From Euglena gracilis (lineage: Eukaryota; Euglenida; Euglenophyceae; Euglenales), in assembly GCA_039621445.1 (NCBI GenBank), contig CP154957.1, positions 20,476,607 to 20,540,606 of the forward strand: 64,000 nucleotides of DNA. The letters run 5' to 3'. How positions within the stretch are numbered: the first letter of the stretch is position 1; each line of letters opens with the position of its first letter. The notes below the pieces were generated by a model. The model worked only from the letters and a program-made list of their open reading frames with translations, did not search any database and was not told the DNA's origin. Shown piece by piece: positions 9,460 through 18,733 of this stretch. Both the position numbers and the translations under genes were made by a program.

Positions 9460-11843
9460 TCTTCCGCACTACGGAGACGTTGGAGCGGGCGATGCGTATG
9501 TGCGCACACCCCCCAACGGAGCCCTTTATGCAAGCCCTTTGGGATGCATACTGTGCTCAGTTGTTGGTGGTAGCCAACACCCCGGTGGCTCAGTGGTGTC
9601 CCTGTGGTCAAGCCCTGACGACGGGGAGACGGTATTCCTCGTCGGCATCCGATTCCGGATTCGAGCCTGGCGAGACAATGATGGACCTGGGTGTGTATGT
9701 GCCGCCCATGCTGCAAACGCAGACGCCGGTGGGATCCCACACCGTGCATATGCGTGAGCACACGCCCCCACCGGTAGGTGAGGCTGTGCATGTCCCACCT
9801 GGGATGACGAGAATTTTTGCTCGCCCGCTCTCGCCGCAGCGAATGCCGCCGCGCGAGTCGCCAGCGGAGCAATTTGTCTCGCGGTACGCGACGCACGCGG
9901 ATTACCCGCGCGGCGCACGCGTGCTCCCGGCCAGACAGTCGGACGTGCCCCCTGAGGCATACGTCCAACACATGTTCATGCACTGGATGCCACAGGCATC
10001 ACCGGTCGCCCCTGCACCTGGCGTTGAGCCACGGCAGCAGGCGGAGCCCATAGTGGTGGAGGATGAACCTCCCCACCGTGAGGCAGCCCGACCGCCCAGT
10101 GCAGCTCCTGTCCAGACTGGGGATATCCCCCGTCGGCAGGAGACTCCCTACTATCACATGGCACCTCCGGGAACCGAGCAGGATGAGCTTGCTCGGCACT
10201 TCCTGCAGGAGCCAGTATTCGCGTCTGAAGAGCACCGGACGAGGTATTACTCCTCTCTGGCTGCCCTCCAGGGCCGTGGATACACCCCATACCATCCGTA
10301 CCAGCCGCAGCTGCGGGTGGCACCCCCGGTATTACCCAGTGAGCCCCCGGCAGGTGTGGCAGTATTACCTGCCACCCTGAAGCGCGACAGGACTACGGAG
10401 AACATTACCCCACAGCCCAGGCGACCCAGCCCACGGGACGCGGAAGGCGGTGTGGCAATGCAGGTGGAAGCCAGCCAGGATACCCCAGCTGGACGACCAC
10501 CGGCAGAGGCACAGGTGGCGATGAGCCGTCCTGTTGCCGCTACGCCACCGCCGATCCCTCCCGTATGGAAGGAGCCGCGACCCCCTGCGTCGAAGCCAAG
10601 CCCACGCCAGACTCCTCGCCAACGCCCAGCCACACCATCACCGCGACGTGCAGCGGAGCGGCCAGGTCCCTCCCCAGAGATGGAATGGGAAGGAAACGAA
10701 CCGACTCCGGCGGCACCGAGCACCCGACCCTCTGGTATTCGCCAGACGGGAAAGGACAAAGGCAAGGGAGAAGGCAAAGGCGTGGCCGGCAAAGGGAAGG
10801 GTGAGGGTAAAGGTAAGGGAACAGCACGTGAGGAGGAAGAAGAACCAGCAGAAGTCCTCTCTGACTTTGAGCATATGCTCAGGTTCAAGGAGGAGCTGGA
10901 GGACGAAGGCTGGCGAATGCAGCATGATTACCATGTTGCAGGAAACCGCCCCGTCACTCCTCCACAAGCAGTCATCGATGTGGTATTACGCCACACCAAG
11001 AACCGAGTCAGACTAATCCATTACGGAATAGATCTGTACGCCTTCGAAGGTGAAGGTGGCAGACCCTTGCTGGATGCCCAGCCGGGTTTCTGTGAGCTCT
11101 GGTTTTGGCTGGGATACCCCTGCCAGAACTGGGGTCTCTTCAGCGACTCCACTGGTCGCAGTTACCTGCACCAGCTGGGTTTTCGGGACCAGCGTGTGTT
11201 GGCCCGAAGGCTGAAGGCAGTCTTCGACTGTATTCATACAGTCGGACCCCTCGGCGTGCAGTGGGAGTTCTACCCACTACATCCCGACACCGAACGCCTG
11301 ATCGAGGTGTTGTGGTGCAACAACCTCCAGGTGTGGCTGGTGAGCCATTACGGCTCCACCTTCCGCGTTAAGCGTGTTTCCCTGGCTTACCCGCAGAGGT
11401 ATGACCTCTGCTGTAAGTACTGCCGGCAGGAATTTCCTGTCGATTTCTGGGGACTCGGCGTGCGCGGAAGTCATCCACCGCCTCGGGATAACCCGGGCCT
11501 GGAGATGGGACGCCGCATGCTTATGCATGTGTGCCGCGACGCCCCGGATGTCCAGGGCAAAAGTCGCCGCGTCCACAAGCAGCGTATTTTTATGCTGCAG
11601 CAGTTCTGGTGGCGGGCATGGACCACCTATGTTATGGAGGTGTATATACATCTCCGTGACCCCCAGGACGATAGGCCTGGTATGGAAAGCCTGCCACCGG
11701 ATTACGGTGACGCCATCGAGGGTCCTCCTCGTCGGATTCTCGGTCACCTGCGCCCCAACTGGCACCTGGCTGATATCAGCCTGGAGGAACATTTGCGGCG
11801 ACAGTTTAGCGGTAGCCTCGACCGGAGGTATTCCTTCCGCTGA
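9456..11843 (+). CDS. Unrecognised 795-aa protein in env position of element H
   Basis: A long open frame between chromodomain and 3' LTR; I do not recognise the family. Residues 1-90 look folded (TTETLERAMRMCAHPPTEPF, QWCPCGQ). About 90-430 is Pro/Gln/Arg-rich and probably disordered. 430-465 is a Gly-Lys stretch (GKGEGKGVAGKGKGEGKGKG) followed by acidic EEEEEP. 480-795 looks globular: CELWFWLGYPCQNWGLF, VQWEFYPLHPD, LWCNNLQVWLVSHYG, CCKYCRQEF (possible Cys pair) and a basic, Trp-rich end. No signal peptide or transmembrane anchor stands out, so it does not look like an envelope glycoprotein. Start chosen at the first ATG; the frame is open further upstream. At least six TATTAC/TATTCG hairpins lie in it without breaking the frame. 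Confidence 0.6.
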   Translation: MIFRTTETLERAMRMCAHPPTEPFMQALWDAYCAQLLVVANTPVAQWCPCGQALTTGRRYSSSASDSGFEPGETMMDLGVYVPPMLQTQTPVGSHTVHMREHTPPPVGEAVHVPPGMTRIFARPLSPQRMPPRESPAEQFVSRYATHADYPRGARVLPARQSDVPPEAYVQHMFMHWMPQASPVAPAPGVEPRQQAEPIVVEDEPPHREAARPPSAAPVQTGDIPRRQETPYYHMAPPGTEQDELARHFLQEPVFASEEHRTRYYSSLAALQGRGYTPYHPYQPQLRVAPPVLPSEPPAGVAVLPATLKRDRTTENITPQPRRPSPRDAEGGVAMQVEASQDTPAGRPPAEAQVAMSRPVAATPPPIPPVWKEPRPPASKPSPRQTPRQRPATPSPRRAAERPGPSPEMEWEGNEPTPAAPSTRPSGIRQTGKDKGKGEGKGVAGKGKGEGKGKGTAREEEEEPAEVLSDFEHMLRFKEELEDEGWRMQHDYHVAGNRPVTPPQAVIDVVLRHTKNRVRLIHYGIDLYAFEGEGGRPLLDAQPGFCELWFWLGYPCQNWGLFSDSTGRSYLHQLGFRDQRVLARRLKAVFDCIHTVGPLGVQWEFYPLHPDTERLIEVLWCNNLQVWLVSHYGSTFRVKRVSLAYPQRYDLCCKYCRQEFPVDFWGLGVRGSHPPPRDNPGLEMGRRMLMHVCRDAPDVQGKSRRVHKQRIFMLQQFWWRAWTTYVMEVYIHLRDPQDDRPGMESLPPDYGDAIEGPPRRILGHLRPNWHLADISLEEHLRRQFSGSLDRRYSFR

Positions 11844-12389
11844 TGTGTCACCCGAAGGCCATCCTCGAACAGCGTATGCCGATTCTGGTATCTTCAGCAT
11901 CATGCTGAACGTACCAGGGAGAAGCTGCCGGATAATTGGATCAAGGACGGGGAGACCCCTACCTTTGATGTCAACGATCCGGAGCTCAACACCATTCGGA
12001 GTGAATCAGCTCCGCCGCGTTCCCCACGCCAACTGGAGTTGGTTGAGGACCCTTTAGGGACCCCCAACACGACTACTGGCGTGAGGTGCGCGAACGTCCA
12101 GCCGATAAAGGCAGGTGAGGTGTCTGTGAGCGCCAATGGGGCGTCTTTCAGCACCCTCGTCAGGTATTCGCCTGACACCCTGTTTGGGTATTCGCCCGAA
12201 CAACCCCTTCGAAGACCTGTTGCGGTATTCGCCGCTAGTAAGTTCCCACCCGGATGCTGCCATGTGCAGGATTCCGTGCGCATGCATGCACACCCCTCTC
12301 CCCTCTCCCCTCTCGCGGGCGTGCGACACGCAGCGCACAGGGCCGACGGCCTCTTTTTCTTTCCCTTTGTTTTCTTTTCGGCCGTTTGA
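11844..12389 (+). CDS. In-frame extension of the 795-aa protein beyond TGA
   Basis: After TGA (11841-11843) the same frame stays open for 181 codons. The early part looks coded (REKLPDNWIKDGETPTFDVN, PPRSPRQLELVEDP). The later part is low-complexity and covers three adjacent TATTCG hairpins (12159-12235) and a 33-nt palindrome (11885-11917). It is either a premature stop in an older longer protein, stop-codon readthrough, or chance openness. Confidence 0.4.
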   Translation, partial: CVTRRPSSNSVCRFWYLQHHAERTREKLPDNWIKDGETPTFDVNDPELNTIRSESAPPRSPRQLELVEDPLGTPNTTTGVRCANVQPIKAGEVSVSANGASFSTLVRYSPDTLFGYSPEQPLRRPVAVFAASKFPPGCCHVQDSVRMHAHPSPLSPLAGVRHAAHRADGLFFFPFVFFSAV

Positions 12390-12881
12390 GGCCTTAAGGC
12401 TGCAAATGCTGTCGCCGGCAGTTGGTTTTGTAGAGTAGGATTTCCTTTTGCGTGGTCAGGTTTGACTGGCCATGCGCCCTGCCCAGGTTTGACTGGTCAG
12501 AGGCCCCCTCCTTCCACACCCTCCCCATGGGTTTTCCTGGAATGCCCATGGACCCAACCCCAAGTGCCTTGGGCACACCCAAACTGGGTGGATGGGTTTG
12601 CTTTCCAAGGAAACCTGCCATCCCCATTTTCCCCAGTGGGTTATAATATACTATATACCCATAAGCCACCGCAGAATAGGTGAAACCATTTTGCGGCGCG
12701 TTTTGGGCTTTTTGGGTCCCCTCCTTTCCGCCCCCCCCCTTTGAGTGGACCCCTGTGCGACGGAAAGGGCCCCTGTGGATGCGCCAGGGTGCACCTCCCA
12801 CAGACCAGGTCTGTGTCCGAAATCCCTGTGGCCAGAATGCCTGGTCCAAAAGGGAAATCGGGCATAGCCCTGGGAGGGGGA
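12390..12881 (+). promoter_or_regulatory. 3' untranslated region and polypurine tract of element H
   Basis: No convincing frame; repeated CAGGTTTGACTGG(T/C)C phrases at 12459-12500. It ends in TGGGAGGGGGA (12871-12881), a polypurine tract that abuts the 3' LTR, the expected plus-strand priming site. Confidence 0.65.
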
Positions 12882-13195
12882 TGTGTACCAGGCGTATGCT
12901 TCTGTCCCCTTCCGTTGAGGAAGTTAGGATGGAAGCAGATCCTATTAGGATTTCCTAATGGGTGCCCCTTCTCTCTACACAGGTGGTATTCTTTTATATA
13001 TTATATATTTCCTTTTCTCCGGACCGGACTTGGTTATCCAGTCCGTCCTCCCTGCATTGCTCTGTGCTTTGCTTCTTGGGAAGTGGGAAAAGGGATTTTC
13101 TGTTACTCTGATTTTCAGTTCCCAAGTAGGTGCGCGAAGGCGAAAGCGAAGGCTTTTTGGGAATTGGGAAAGGGGAATTGGGAATCAGACGTACA
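12882..13195 (+). repeat. 3' LTR of element H
   Basis: Starts TGTGTACCAGGCG and ends CAGACGTACA; same sequence as 5267-5582 with few differences. Host sequence resumes with CCAAC at 13196. Confidence 0.85.
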
Positions 13196-13246
13196 CCAAC
13201 ACCACACCAACCCCAAAAAGGAAAAAGGTCTTTTTAACCCAAGAAA

Positions 13247-14131
13247 ATGAAACAATTTTTAACAAAGGCCGCGCAGGGAGTTGAAATTCAACAGGGCAGG
13301 CTAATCGATCCTACGCGGGGACAGGGAAACCCCACTTACCTGGAACAAGCGGAGCAGCTAAGGGGGTTTTCCCGTACAAATGCCAAGAGCCAATTTTTCG
13401 TTCCGCCCCGACAAACCACTTTCAAAGGTGATTGGGATGGTACCTCTTTGCCAAGTCCACCATGGGAAACGGTTGTTTCGTACATTGACACAACGGAAAT
13501 GGATGTTCCCCTTCAAGAATGTGATCCAATTTGTCTCAAGTAGTTTTCAAAAAGAGCAAAAGGTTGGGATTCAACGAAGTTGGATGAACAAATGAAATTT
13601 CATCCAAAATTTCAAGTTTCGATTGAAAAGGAACCTTTGATGGATGTTGCCCCTAAAACAGAAAATGCCCCCCTTTGTGCAAAAAGAAATGGAGTTGGTT
13701 CACGGTGAAATTCTCCCCATTGTTCCCACAAGGTTGGATTTTGACATGGCGTGATGCAAATTTCCCCCCGGTTGGAAGAGATGATCGCCCAATTGACCGA
13801 CGAAGTGAATTTGGATTTCTTTCGGTTAGAGGACTTCAAGAAAGTGCTTCGGTGTGATTCCGAGGAAGTGTATGACCCCGATGTTTCCGAATTTTCCCTT
13901 TGTTTGAATGCCCAAGATGAAGAGAGTTCATCGGAGAAGGAGAAAGTCCTTTTTGCAAAAGCGTCCGGAAAATTCCCCGTTTCGAAAAAGCAAATCACGG
14001 AGATTTCGAATATTTTGCACCAAAAAATCGACCAAATCCAAAGAGACATGGCTTCCCAACGACCGAACCCTTTTACGTTCGAAAGTGCGAACATTCAAGG
14101 GGATTTTGCAAAAAGGAACTCGAAAAAGTGA
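13247..14131 (+). pseudogene. N-terminal Pol region of element G
   Basis: Mostly one frame with stops at about 13541, 13706 and 13740. Residues FSRTNAKSQFFVPPRQTTFK, GDWDG and SPPWETVVSYI resemble the methyltransferase-like segment of fragment F (FANFANAQAKKFC, FHYDWN, NPLFSQLETVV), with SPPW for NPPF. This is a weak but collinear match. From 13751 an acidic, charged linker (LTDEVNLDFFRLEDFKKVL, QDEESSSEKEKVLFAK, EISNILHQKIDQIQRDM) leads to RT. Confidence 0.4.
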
Positions 14132-15160
14132 AAGCACCTCCCGAGGTGAAAAGATTGATTTTGAAGTATCAAGACGTTTATGGTCCCTTGCCACCCCCCG
14201 GTCAAGGATGAAATTGGTTGAAATGTATTTGGAACTCAAGGAGGAATGGAAAGACGCACCCCTTCGTTCCAAGTGTTGGCCGATGTCCCCCCAAGATTGT
14301 GCCGAAATTGAAGCACAAGTTGATGAGTTGGTGCAAGCCGGGTTGGTTGAACCCTTTCCCCCGGCACGTTTTCGAAGTATTGTTCGCCCACTTTTCTCGT
14401 CGACAAAAAGGAAAGCAAGACAAAAAGAATGGTTGGACAATACATACGACTCAACCGCCGAACCAAACCGCACGTGGCATTTTTACCGAATATCGAAATT
14501 CTATCGAAAACATGGCGAAGACAAAGTTCAAGACGAAACTTGACCTAAGGAGCGGTTTTTGGCACGTTGGGTTGACCCCACGGGCAAAGGAACTTTCGGC
14601 ATTCACGACCCCCTCCGGACGGTGTTTTCGGTGGCTTTGCATGCCTTTTGGACTTCAAGTTGCCCCCGAAGTTTTCCAAGAAATGATCGAACTCCTAATT
14701 TCTAAGGTGAAAGCAAAGCCGAACCTCATGGAAACTTTGACGAGGAGTCACCTCGGTGCATTTTTTGACGATTGCGGAATCGGCGTGGATTCAAAAGAAG
14801 AGCACCTCATTTTGCTTGAAGCGTTTCTTTCCGAATGCCAAAAACAGCAAATCCGTGTGAAGTTGAGCAAGTGTGAATTCCTTCAAACGAACATGGATTA
14901 TTTGGGATTTGATTTGAGTCACGGGACGCGGTGCCGAGCAAAAAGAAGGTTGATGCCATCCTAAAAGCAAAAGTCTCCAACTTGAAGGAGTTACAATCCT
15001 TCCTCGGAGCAATGGATTTCTTTCGCCTTCACGTACCAAAATTTCCCGAATCATCACACGTGTTAACCGAACTGCTCAAAAAGGAAACACCGTGGAAATG
15101 GGGTTTGGAGGAACAAAGCAAATTCGACGATCTCAAATCTAAATTGGCAAAATTGATGTG
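14105..15160 (+). pseudogene. Ty3 reverse transcriptase of element G
   Basis: Copies RNA into DNA. Visible: EIEAQVDELVQAGLVEPFPP (thumb-proximal N-terminus), then in other frames VGQYIRLNRRT, TKLDLRSGFWHVGL (motif A with Asp), FTTPSGRCFRWLCMPFGLQV and APEVFQEMI (motif B) and AFFDDCGIG (motif C, FFDD in place of YxDD). Then EEHLILLEAFL, CEFLQTNMDYLGFDLS and the connection SKKKVDAILKAK. Frame changes at about 14370, 14500 and 14930 break it. The family usually has Y/F-x-DD, so FFDD may still be catalytic. Confidence 0.85.
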
Positions 15161-15162
15161 AT

Positions 15163-15762
15163 TGGGAACACCGAGACCGAGAGGAGGAATCGTGATTTTG
15201 ACCGACTCAAGTGATGTTCAAGGTGGAGCTACAATTTTTTCAATGGCAACAAGTTCCGAATGAGATTTTGGAAGACTTGAAAAGGAGATCAACCATTTTG
15301 GAGACAAAAGGAGTGAATTCGGATGGGAGTTTTGACCATACCTACCCGACCACGTTCACCCTTGTCCCTCTCGGCCACCATTCGTGGAAATGGAATGATT
15401 CCCGACAAAGGTACAATACCTATGAAAGGGAATTGCTTTCGGTAATTTTGACAATGTCAACCCAATATCGAATGGTTGCCCATCAAAAGATTGTGTGGTT
15501 TTGCGGCAACCAAGCAACACGTTCTTTTGTCGACTCCGCACCACCGACTAACCCACGACTACGAAGATGGCACACGTTTCTTTCCCAATTCAATTTGGTT
15601 ATCAAACACATTCCCGGCGTTAAAAACGAACTACCGGATTGGCTTTCACGAGGAAAATTTGAGGATATGATTGGACAAGATTTTGATTATATCGCGTCCG
15701 AAGCTTTTGAAAGGATGGACCGACAATTGGATTTTGCCATTCTATTCAAGATCGCTGAGTGA
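15163..15762 (+). pseudogene. RNase H of element G
   Basis: GGIVILTDSSDVQGGATIF carries the first acidic residue, then (another frame) YNTYERELLSVILTMSTQYR with the Glu motif, WFCGNQATRSFVDSAPP with an Asp, and HIPGVKNELPDWLSRG, the typical Ty3 RNase H end. Stop at about 15161 and a frame change near 15230. It degrades the RNA strand during cDNA synthesis. Confidence 0.75.
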
Positions 15763-16983
15763 TTGCATTTTTCAAAGGAAGATTGTTTGTCTAGCGAATT
15801 CCAAGAAAAGTGGAACGCTTTGGAAGAAAGGAAAGCGACCATGATTGGAGAAAGGTTGATTTACAAATCAGAAAAGGGTTTGTTTTTCGAGAACAAAAAA
15901 GTGGTTCCCACGGCGAAGCTTGAGAAAAAATTGAAGTGGTGTCATGGTGTGAATGGACATCCGGGTGCCGAGCGCACCGTTCTTTTCTTCTCCAAGATGT
16001 ATAGGTCGGAAGAGTCAAAAAGGAATTTGTTCGGTGTGGCAAAACGGATTTGCGATTTTTGCGAAGTTTATGTATGAACACGGTATGAACTTCACAAACC
16101 TTGAGAGTGAATCCACAATTGTGAGAACGTAATTGAATTCATTGTGTGCATCCATTGAAATGAAATCGATGTAAAGTGTGTCGTTTGCAATTTGCGTTAT
16201 CGGAAGCGACAAAACTAATACACGGTCGGTCGACGTGTTCGGTTTGCTTTTGAGACAAAAACATAAGTGGTGAGGAAACTTTGAAATTGATTTGGAAGGA
16301 GTGGATTTTTGAATTTTGACAAGCCTCAATGCATCACGAGTGACAATGATGTGCGTTTTTCGCAACAAGAAGGTTTCTATCAAAAAGTGTTTCGGTCTTT
16401 CGGAGTGGACGTCAATTTTTTGGTTCCCCGACACCCACAATCCAATGGTCTTTGTGAGCGAACAAATCGAGCATTTTTACAAAATTTGAGATCATTGACA
16501 TTGGAAATGAAAACAATGGATTGGCCAAAGCTCACACCGATTCTTTCATGGATGATGAATTCCCAAGTTTCTCCAAAAACAGGATATTCACCAAGTGAGC
16601 TATTTTTGGGACGTCCAAGTTGGAAAGGTGAAATCATCCCAAAACCGGGAAGTACCCCAAACGTTGAAAGTTTTTTGAGAGATCTTATTGAAACACGAGA
16701 TGGTGTGATGAAAAGACTTCAAAGGTTGCGTGAATCGAAAAACAAGTCTTTGAACAAAGGTCGTCCGAATTCGAGCTATTTTGTTGGTGATTTTGTCCTC
16801 GTGAGTAAGGATGGATGGCCACAAAGGATATTGAAGAAAATTGAAAGTCAATGGTTTGGACCTTATCGCATTTTGGAAGTAAGACACAACACCTTGAAGG
16901 TAGCCGTCTCACCAAATTTGGGTGGAGAATGCATTTGCACGTTTTCCCAATTGAAACATTGGAACCTTGACCGACGACGATGA
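15763..16983 (+). pseudogene. Ty3 integrase of element G, with internal inversion
   Basis: The N-terminal zinc finger is complete: CHGVNGHPGAERT (two His) and ICDFCEVY (two Cys). The core's first half (LYIDFISMDAHNEF, VLTIVDSLSRFVKFIPC, first Asp) is present only on the opposite strand, within 16068-16266. The plus strand resumes with KPQCITSDNDVRFS (second Asp), PQSNGLCERTNRAF (Glu), NSQVSPKTGYSPSELFLGR and the C-terminal WFGPYRILEVRHNTLKV (GPY/F module). Apart from the inversion, 16309-16983 is open without a stop, suggesting the inversion is fairly recent. Confidence 0.85.
16068..16266 (-). other. Microinversion inside integrase, flanked by TTATGT/ACATAA
   Basis: Between TTATGT (16068-16073) and ACATAA (16261-16266), a 6-bp inverted repeat, the integrase coding sense is on the minus strand. 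Both flanks code on the plus strand for the adjoining integrase parts. Re-inverting the segment would restore order. See findings. Confidence 0.85.
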
Positions 16984-16990
16984 ATAATTT

Positions 16991-17386
16991 TTGCCCGACG
17001 ATTTTCAACCCGATGACGAAGAAGAAACCGAAAAAGAAGCCGCGGACGCCGAACGAGAAAACGAACGCGGAAAACAGAGTGTGAGAGAATTACCCCCCGG
17101 ATATTTTTTGGTGTCAAAGACTTTGAGGCACAAGTTTGACCAAGGATGGAAATTTTTGACACAATGGGAGGGTTTCCCCATTACTTCCTCAACATGGGAG
17201 CCAAGCAAGAATTTTTCCATTGGAGGAGGAAAATGGAATGAGATTTTTGTGAAGTATTGCCAAGACAACGATTTGGAATGCCCCCCAAGGAAGAGAATCA
17301 AGAATGACAATGAGAATGTGGGAGGAAGCCTTCTTTTCCACATGAAGGCAAGTTCTACCGTTTTGCAATCCCCACGGGAAATATGA
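16991..17386 (+). CDS. Chromodomain-containing tail of element G integrase
   Basis: An acidic linker (DDEEETEKEAADAE) precedes PGYFLVSKTLRHKFDQGWKF, LTQWEGFPITSSTWEPSKNF and a helix (KWNEIFVKYCQDND): the chromodomain pattern with WEGxP and STWEP. It follows integrase after a stop at 16981-16983 and a frame change, so it was probably fused to it originally. It likely targets integration to chromatin marks. Confidence 0.75.
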   Translation: MPDDFQPDDEEETEKEAADAERENERGKQSVRELPPGYFLVSKTLRHKFDQGWKFLTQWEGFPITSSTWEPSKNFSIGGGKWNEIFVKYCQDNDLECPPRKRIKNDNENVGGSLLFHMKASSTVLQSPREI

Positions 17387-17827
17387 ATTTTACCGGTGGA
17401 TACTCGCGATGCGAATTTTTGCGTTTTGTCCAATGTCCCCGAGAACGGGAATGACCTTTTGGAGAATGGAATGCCCCCACCCCGGGAAGTGGGCAGTGGC
17501 AGGACGCTTGGAACCTGCAAGGGACTTGCATGCGGGGAGGAAGAATACAAATGGGAAGTCCCGTTTCCGCCCAATTCCGAAGGGACTTACTCATGGGAAG
17601 GAGCCAACCAACCGCTCACCCATCCACCTTCACCCGTACCTTATTCACTCTTCTCCAAGACTTTTTTTTGAGAACAGTTCTGACCATTTTTCTCTTGTGA
17701 TGAAGTGTCGCATCTCTTTGTGAGGTCATTTCTTCATCCACCCTTTGTTGTTGTTTTCTCGTCCTTCTTTATGGAGGCAAGTGAGAACATCAACAGGTTC
17801 AAGGCCGAAGGCCTTGAAGGGGGAGAA
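17387..17827 (+). promoter_or_regulatory. 3' non-coding region, hairpin and polypurine tract of G
   Basis: No conserved domain; the open stretch at 17396-17671 is probably chance. 17798-17818 is a perfect 9-bp stem (TTCAAGGCC-GAA-GGCCTTGAA), directly followed by GGGGGAGA, a polypurine tract that would prime plus-strand synthesis just before TGTTATGTTC (17828). Confidence 0.6.
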
Positions 17828-18356
17828 TGTTATGTTCTCCCAAAACTTTTCCCAGAGGATTTTCTTACCAATCAAAAGCGCGGATTACGTGTCCCAAATC
17901 TTCTATCCCTTCCAGTGTACCTATCCCAACGATATATGTCACTCTGAAGTCGTGGACCAAAGAAAGAATCATATCAAGATCTTGTGCTTGCTGTTCCAAA
18001 GTGGGAAAATGGAAAATCTCGAAGAAAAAGGACTATCGGCCGAAAGCGAGAGCGCTAGGCAGCTGTCACCTCCCTAAGGGTGTGAGTCTACAAGAGACAC
18101 CAGGAACAAAAAAACACGCGCCAACAAACCGCCGGCACAGGAAAGCAGCATCCCACCCTCTCCCTTAGCTTCGCCCTCCTGGAAACTCCCTCCTCGGCCC
18201 CCGTCGGTTTCCGGAATGAATTTTTTTGTTTGGAATGACTCCCCCCCCTCTCAAAATTCACCGGAGAATCATCTTCCTTCATCATTGCTACTATGAGGCG
18301 GAAATGCTCGTCAAATGGCTTGGTGCAATCCCTCTCCGCACAGGTTGGGCAAGTAT
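17828..18356 (+). repeat. Probable 3' LTR of G and unassigned flank
   Basis: The LTR is inferred from its TG start after a polypurine tract; no second copy lies in the window, so its end cannot be fixed. 18100-18200 (ACAAACCGCCGGCACAGG, CTTAGCTTCGCCCTCCTGG) resembles a very diverged DIRS terminus. On the minus strand 18243-18358 could encode CPTCAERDCTKPFDEHFRLI, too short to classify. Confidence 0.4.
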
Positions 18357-18412
18357 CGGACTCCCACGACAGAGGAAGGGGGAGGAAGGGACCAAGAGGG
18401 CGAAGCACAAGA

Positions 18413-18512
18413 AGATGGTGAGGTCCTGCTTTCCTTGCCGGCTGTTCTGTTCTGGTGTGTTTGTGCGTGCGCGGGGGGTGCTTCTCACTGCGCCTTTGTT
18501 GCCGGAGTTGGC
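18413..18512. repeat. Left inverted terminal repeat of copy C
   Basis: GATGGTGAGGTCCTGC...TTGCCGGAGTTGGC is the reverse complement of 22860-22957 (GCCAACTCCGGCAACA...CTCACCATC), about 99 bp, with few differences. Confidence 0.85.
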
Positions 18513-18733
18513 GATGATGAGGCCTCGTCCGACACCTTGGCGAAGCTGAACCGTCGTGGCCCCGCCCCCCACCCCTCCCATGGCCGCTTGGTGGGGGGCC
18601 CCCCCGTCGATGGGGATGGCTGTCTCTTTCTGGTGGTTTTCTGGGTGGGTGGTTGGGGCTGCTTGGTCGGCGGTCCCCTTTCTGGTTGGGATGTTTTTCT
18701 TTTTCAGCTGGTTTTTCGGGTGGGGGGGTTGGG
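18513..18733. other. Non-coding stretch between recombinase and left arm of C
   Basis: G/C-rich DNA with runs of G and C; only the tail of the recombinase reading frame (a non-conserved, Pro/Glu-rich end) enters from the right. Nothing else recognised. Confidence 0.4.

Larger units (their letters stand above)
5632..12235. repeat. Dispersed mini-hairpins with a shared loop (TATTAC / TATTCG)
   Basis: At least fifteen stem-loops with different arms but the same loop: 5702-5726, 5808-5823, 5885-5907, 7442-7461, 7531-7544, 9896-9910, 10241-10255, 10356-10375, 10731-10746, 10918-10940, 10979-10995, 11225-11244, 12159-12176, 12181-12202 and 12222-12235. Arms are 4-9 bp, mostly perfect (e.g. GTGGCAG-TATTAC-CTGCCAC; GTCAGG-TATTCG-CCTGAC). 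Other perfect palindromes without that loop: 5632-5656, 7744-7760, 7772-7784, 8136-8149, 8817-8850, 10868-10881 and 11885-11917. They lie in the leader, in gag and in the extra reading frame. Confidence 0.75.
5267..13195 (+). mobile_element. Chromovirus-like LTR retrotransposon H with internal pol deletion
   Basis: A complete LTR-bounded element. It has LTRs (5267-5582, 12882-13195), a primer-binding region two bases after the 5' LTR, gag, integrase, chromodomain, a long extra reading frame, and a polypurine tract (GGGAGGGGGA) directly before the 3' LTR. LTR ends form a short inverted repeat (TGTGTAC...GTACA). The flanks CCCAC and CCAAC may be a 5-bp target duplication with one change. Protease, RT and RNase H are absent: gag runs straight into the zinc-finger end of integrase at about 7800. 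It would need those enzymes from a relative to move. Confidence 0.85.
13196..17827 (+). mobile_element. Chromovirus G: pol-bearing Ty3 element, degenerate
   Basis: In order: a possible methyltransferase-like segment, linker, RT, RNase H, integrase (with a local inversion), chromodomain, 3' non-coding region, hairpin, polypurine tract and start of a 3' LTR at 17828. It is AT-richer than element H and shows no close nucleotide similarity to it. The 5' LTR and protease were not found; the left boundary is set only by element H, which may have inserted into it. Confidence 0.75.

Noticed and set aside
18243-18358. Minus-strand CPTCAERDCTKPFDEHF as a zinc-binding exon
   Set aside because: Too short and continuous only by running into the DIRS terminus; left as unassigned.
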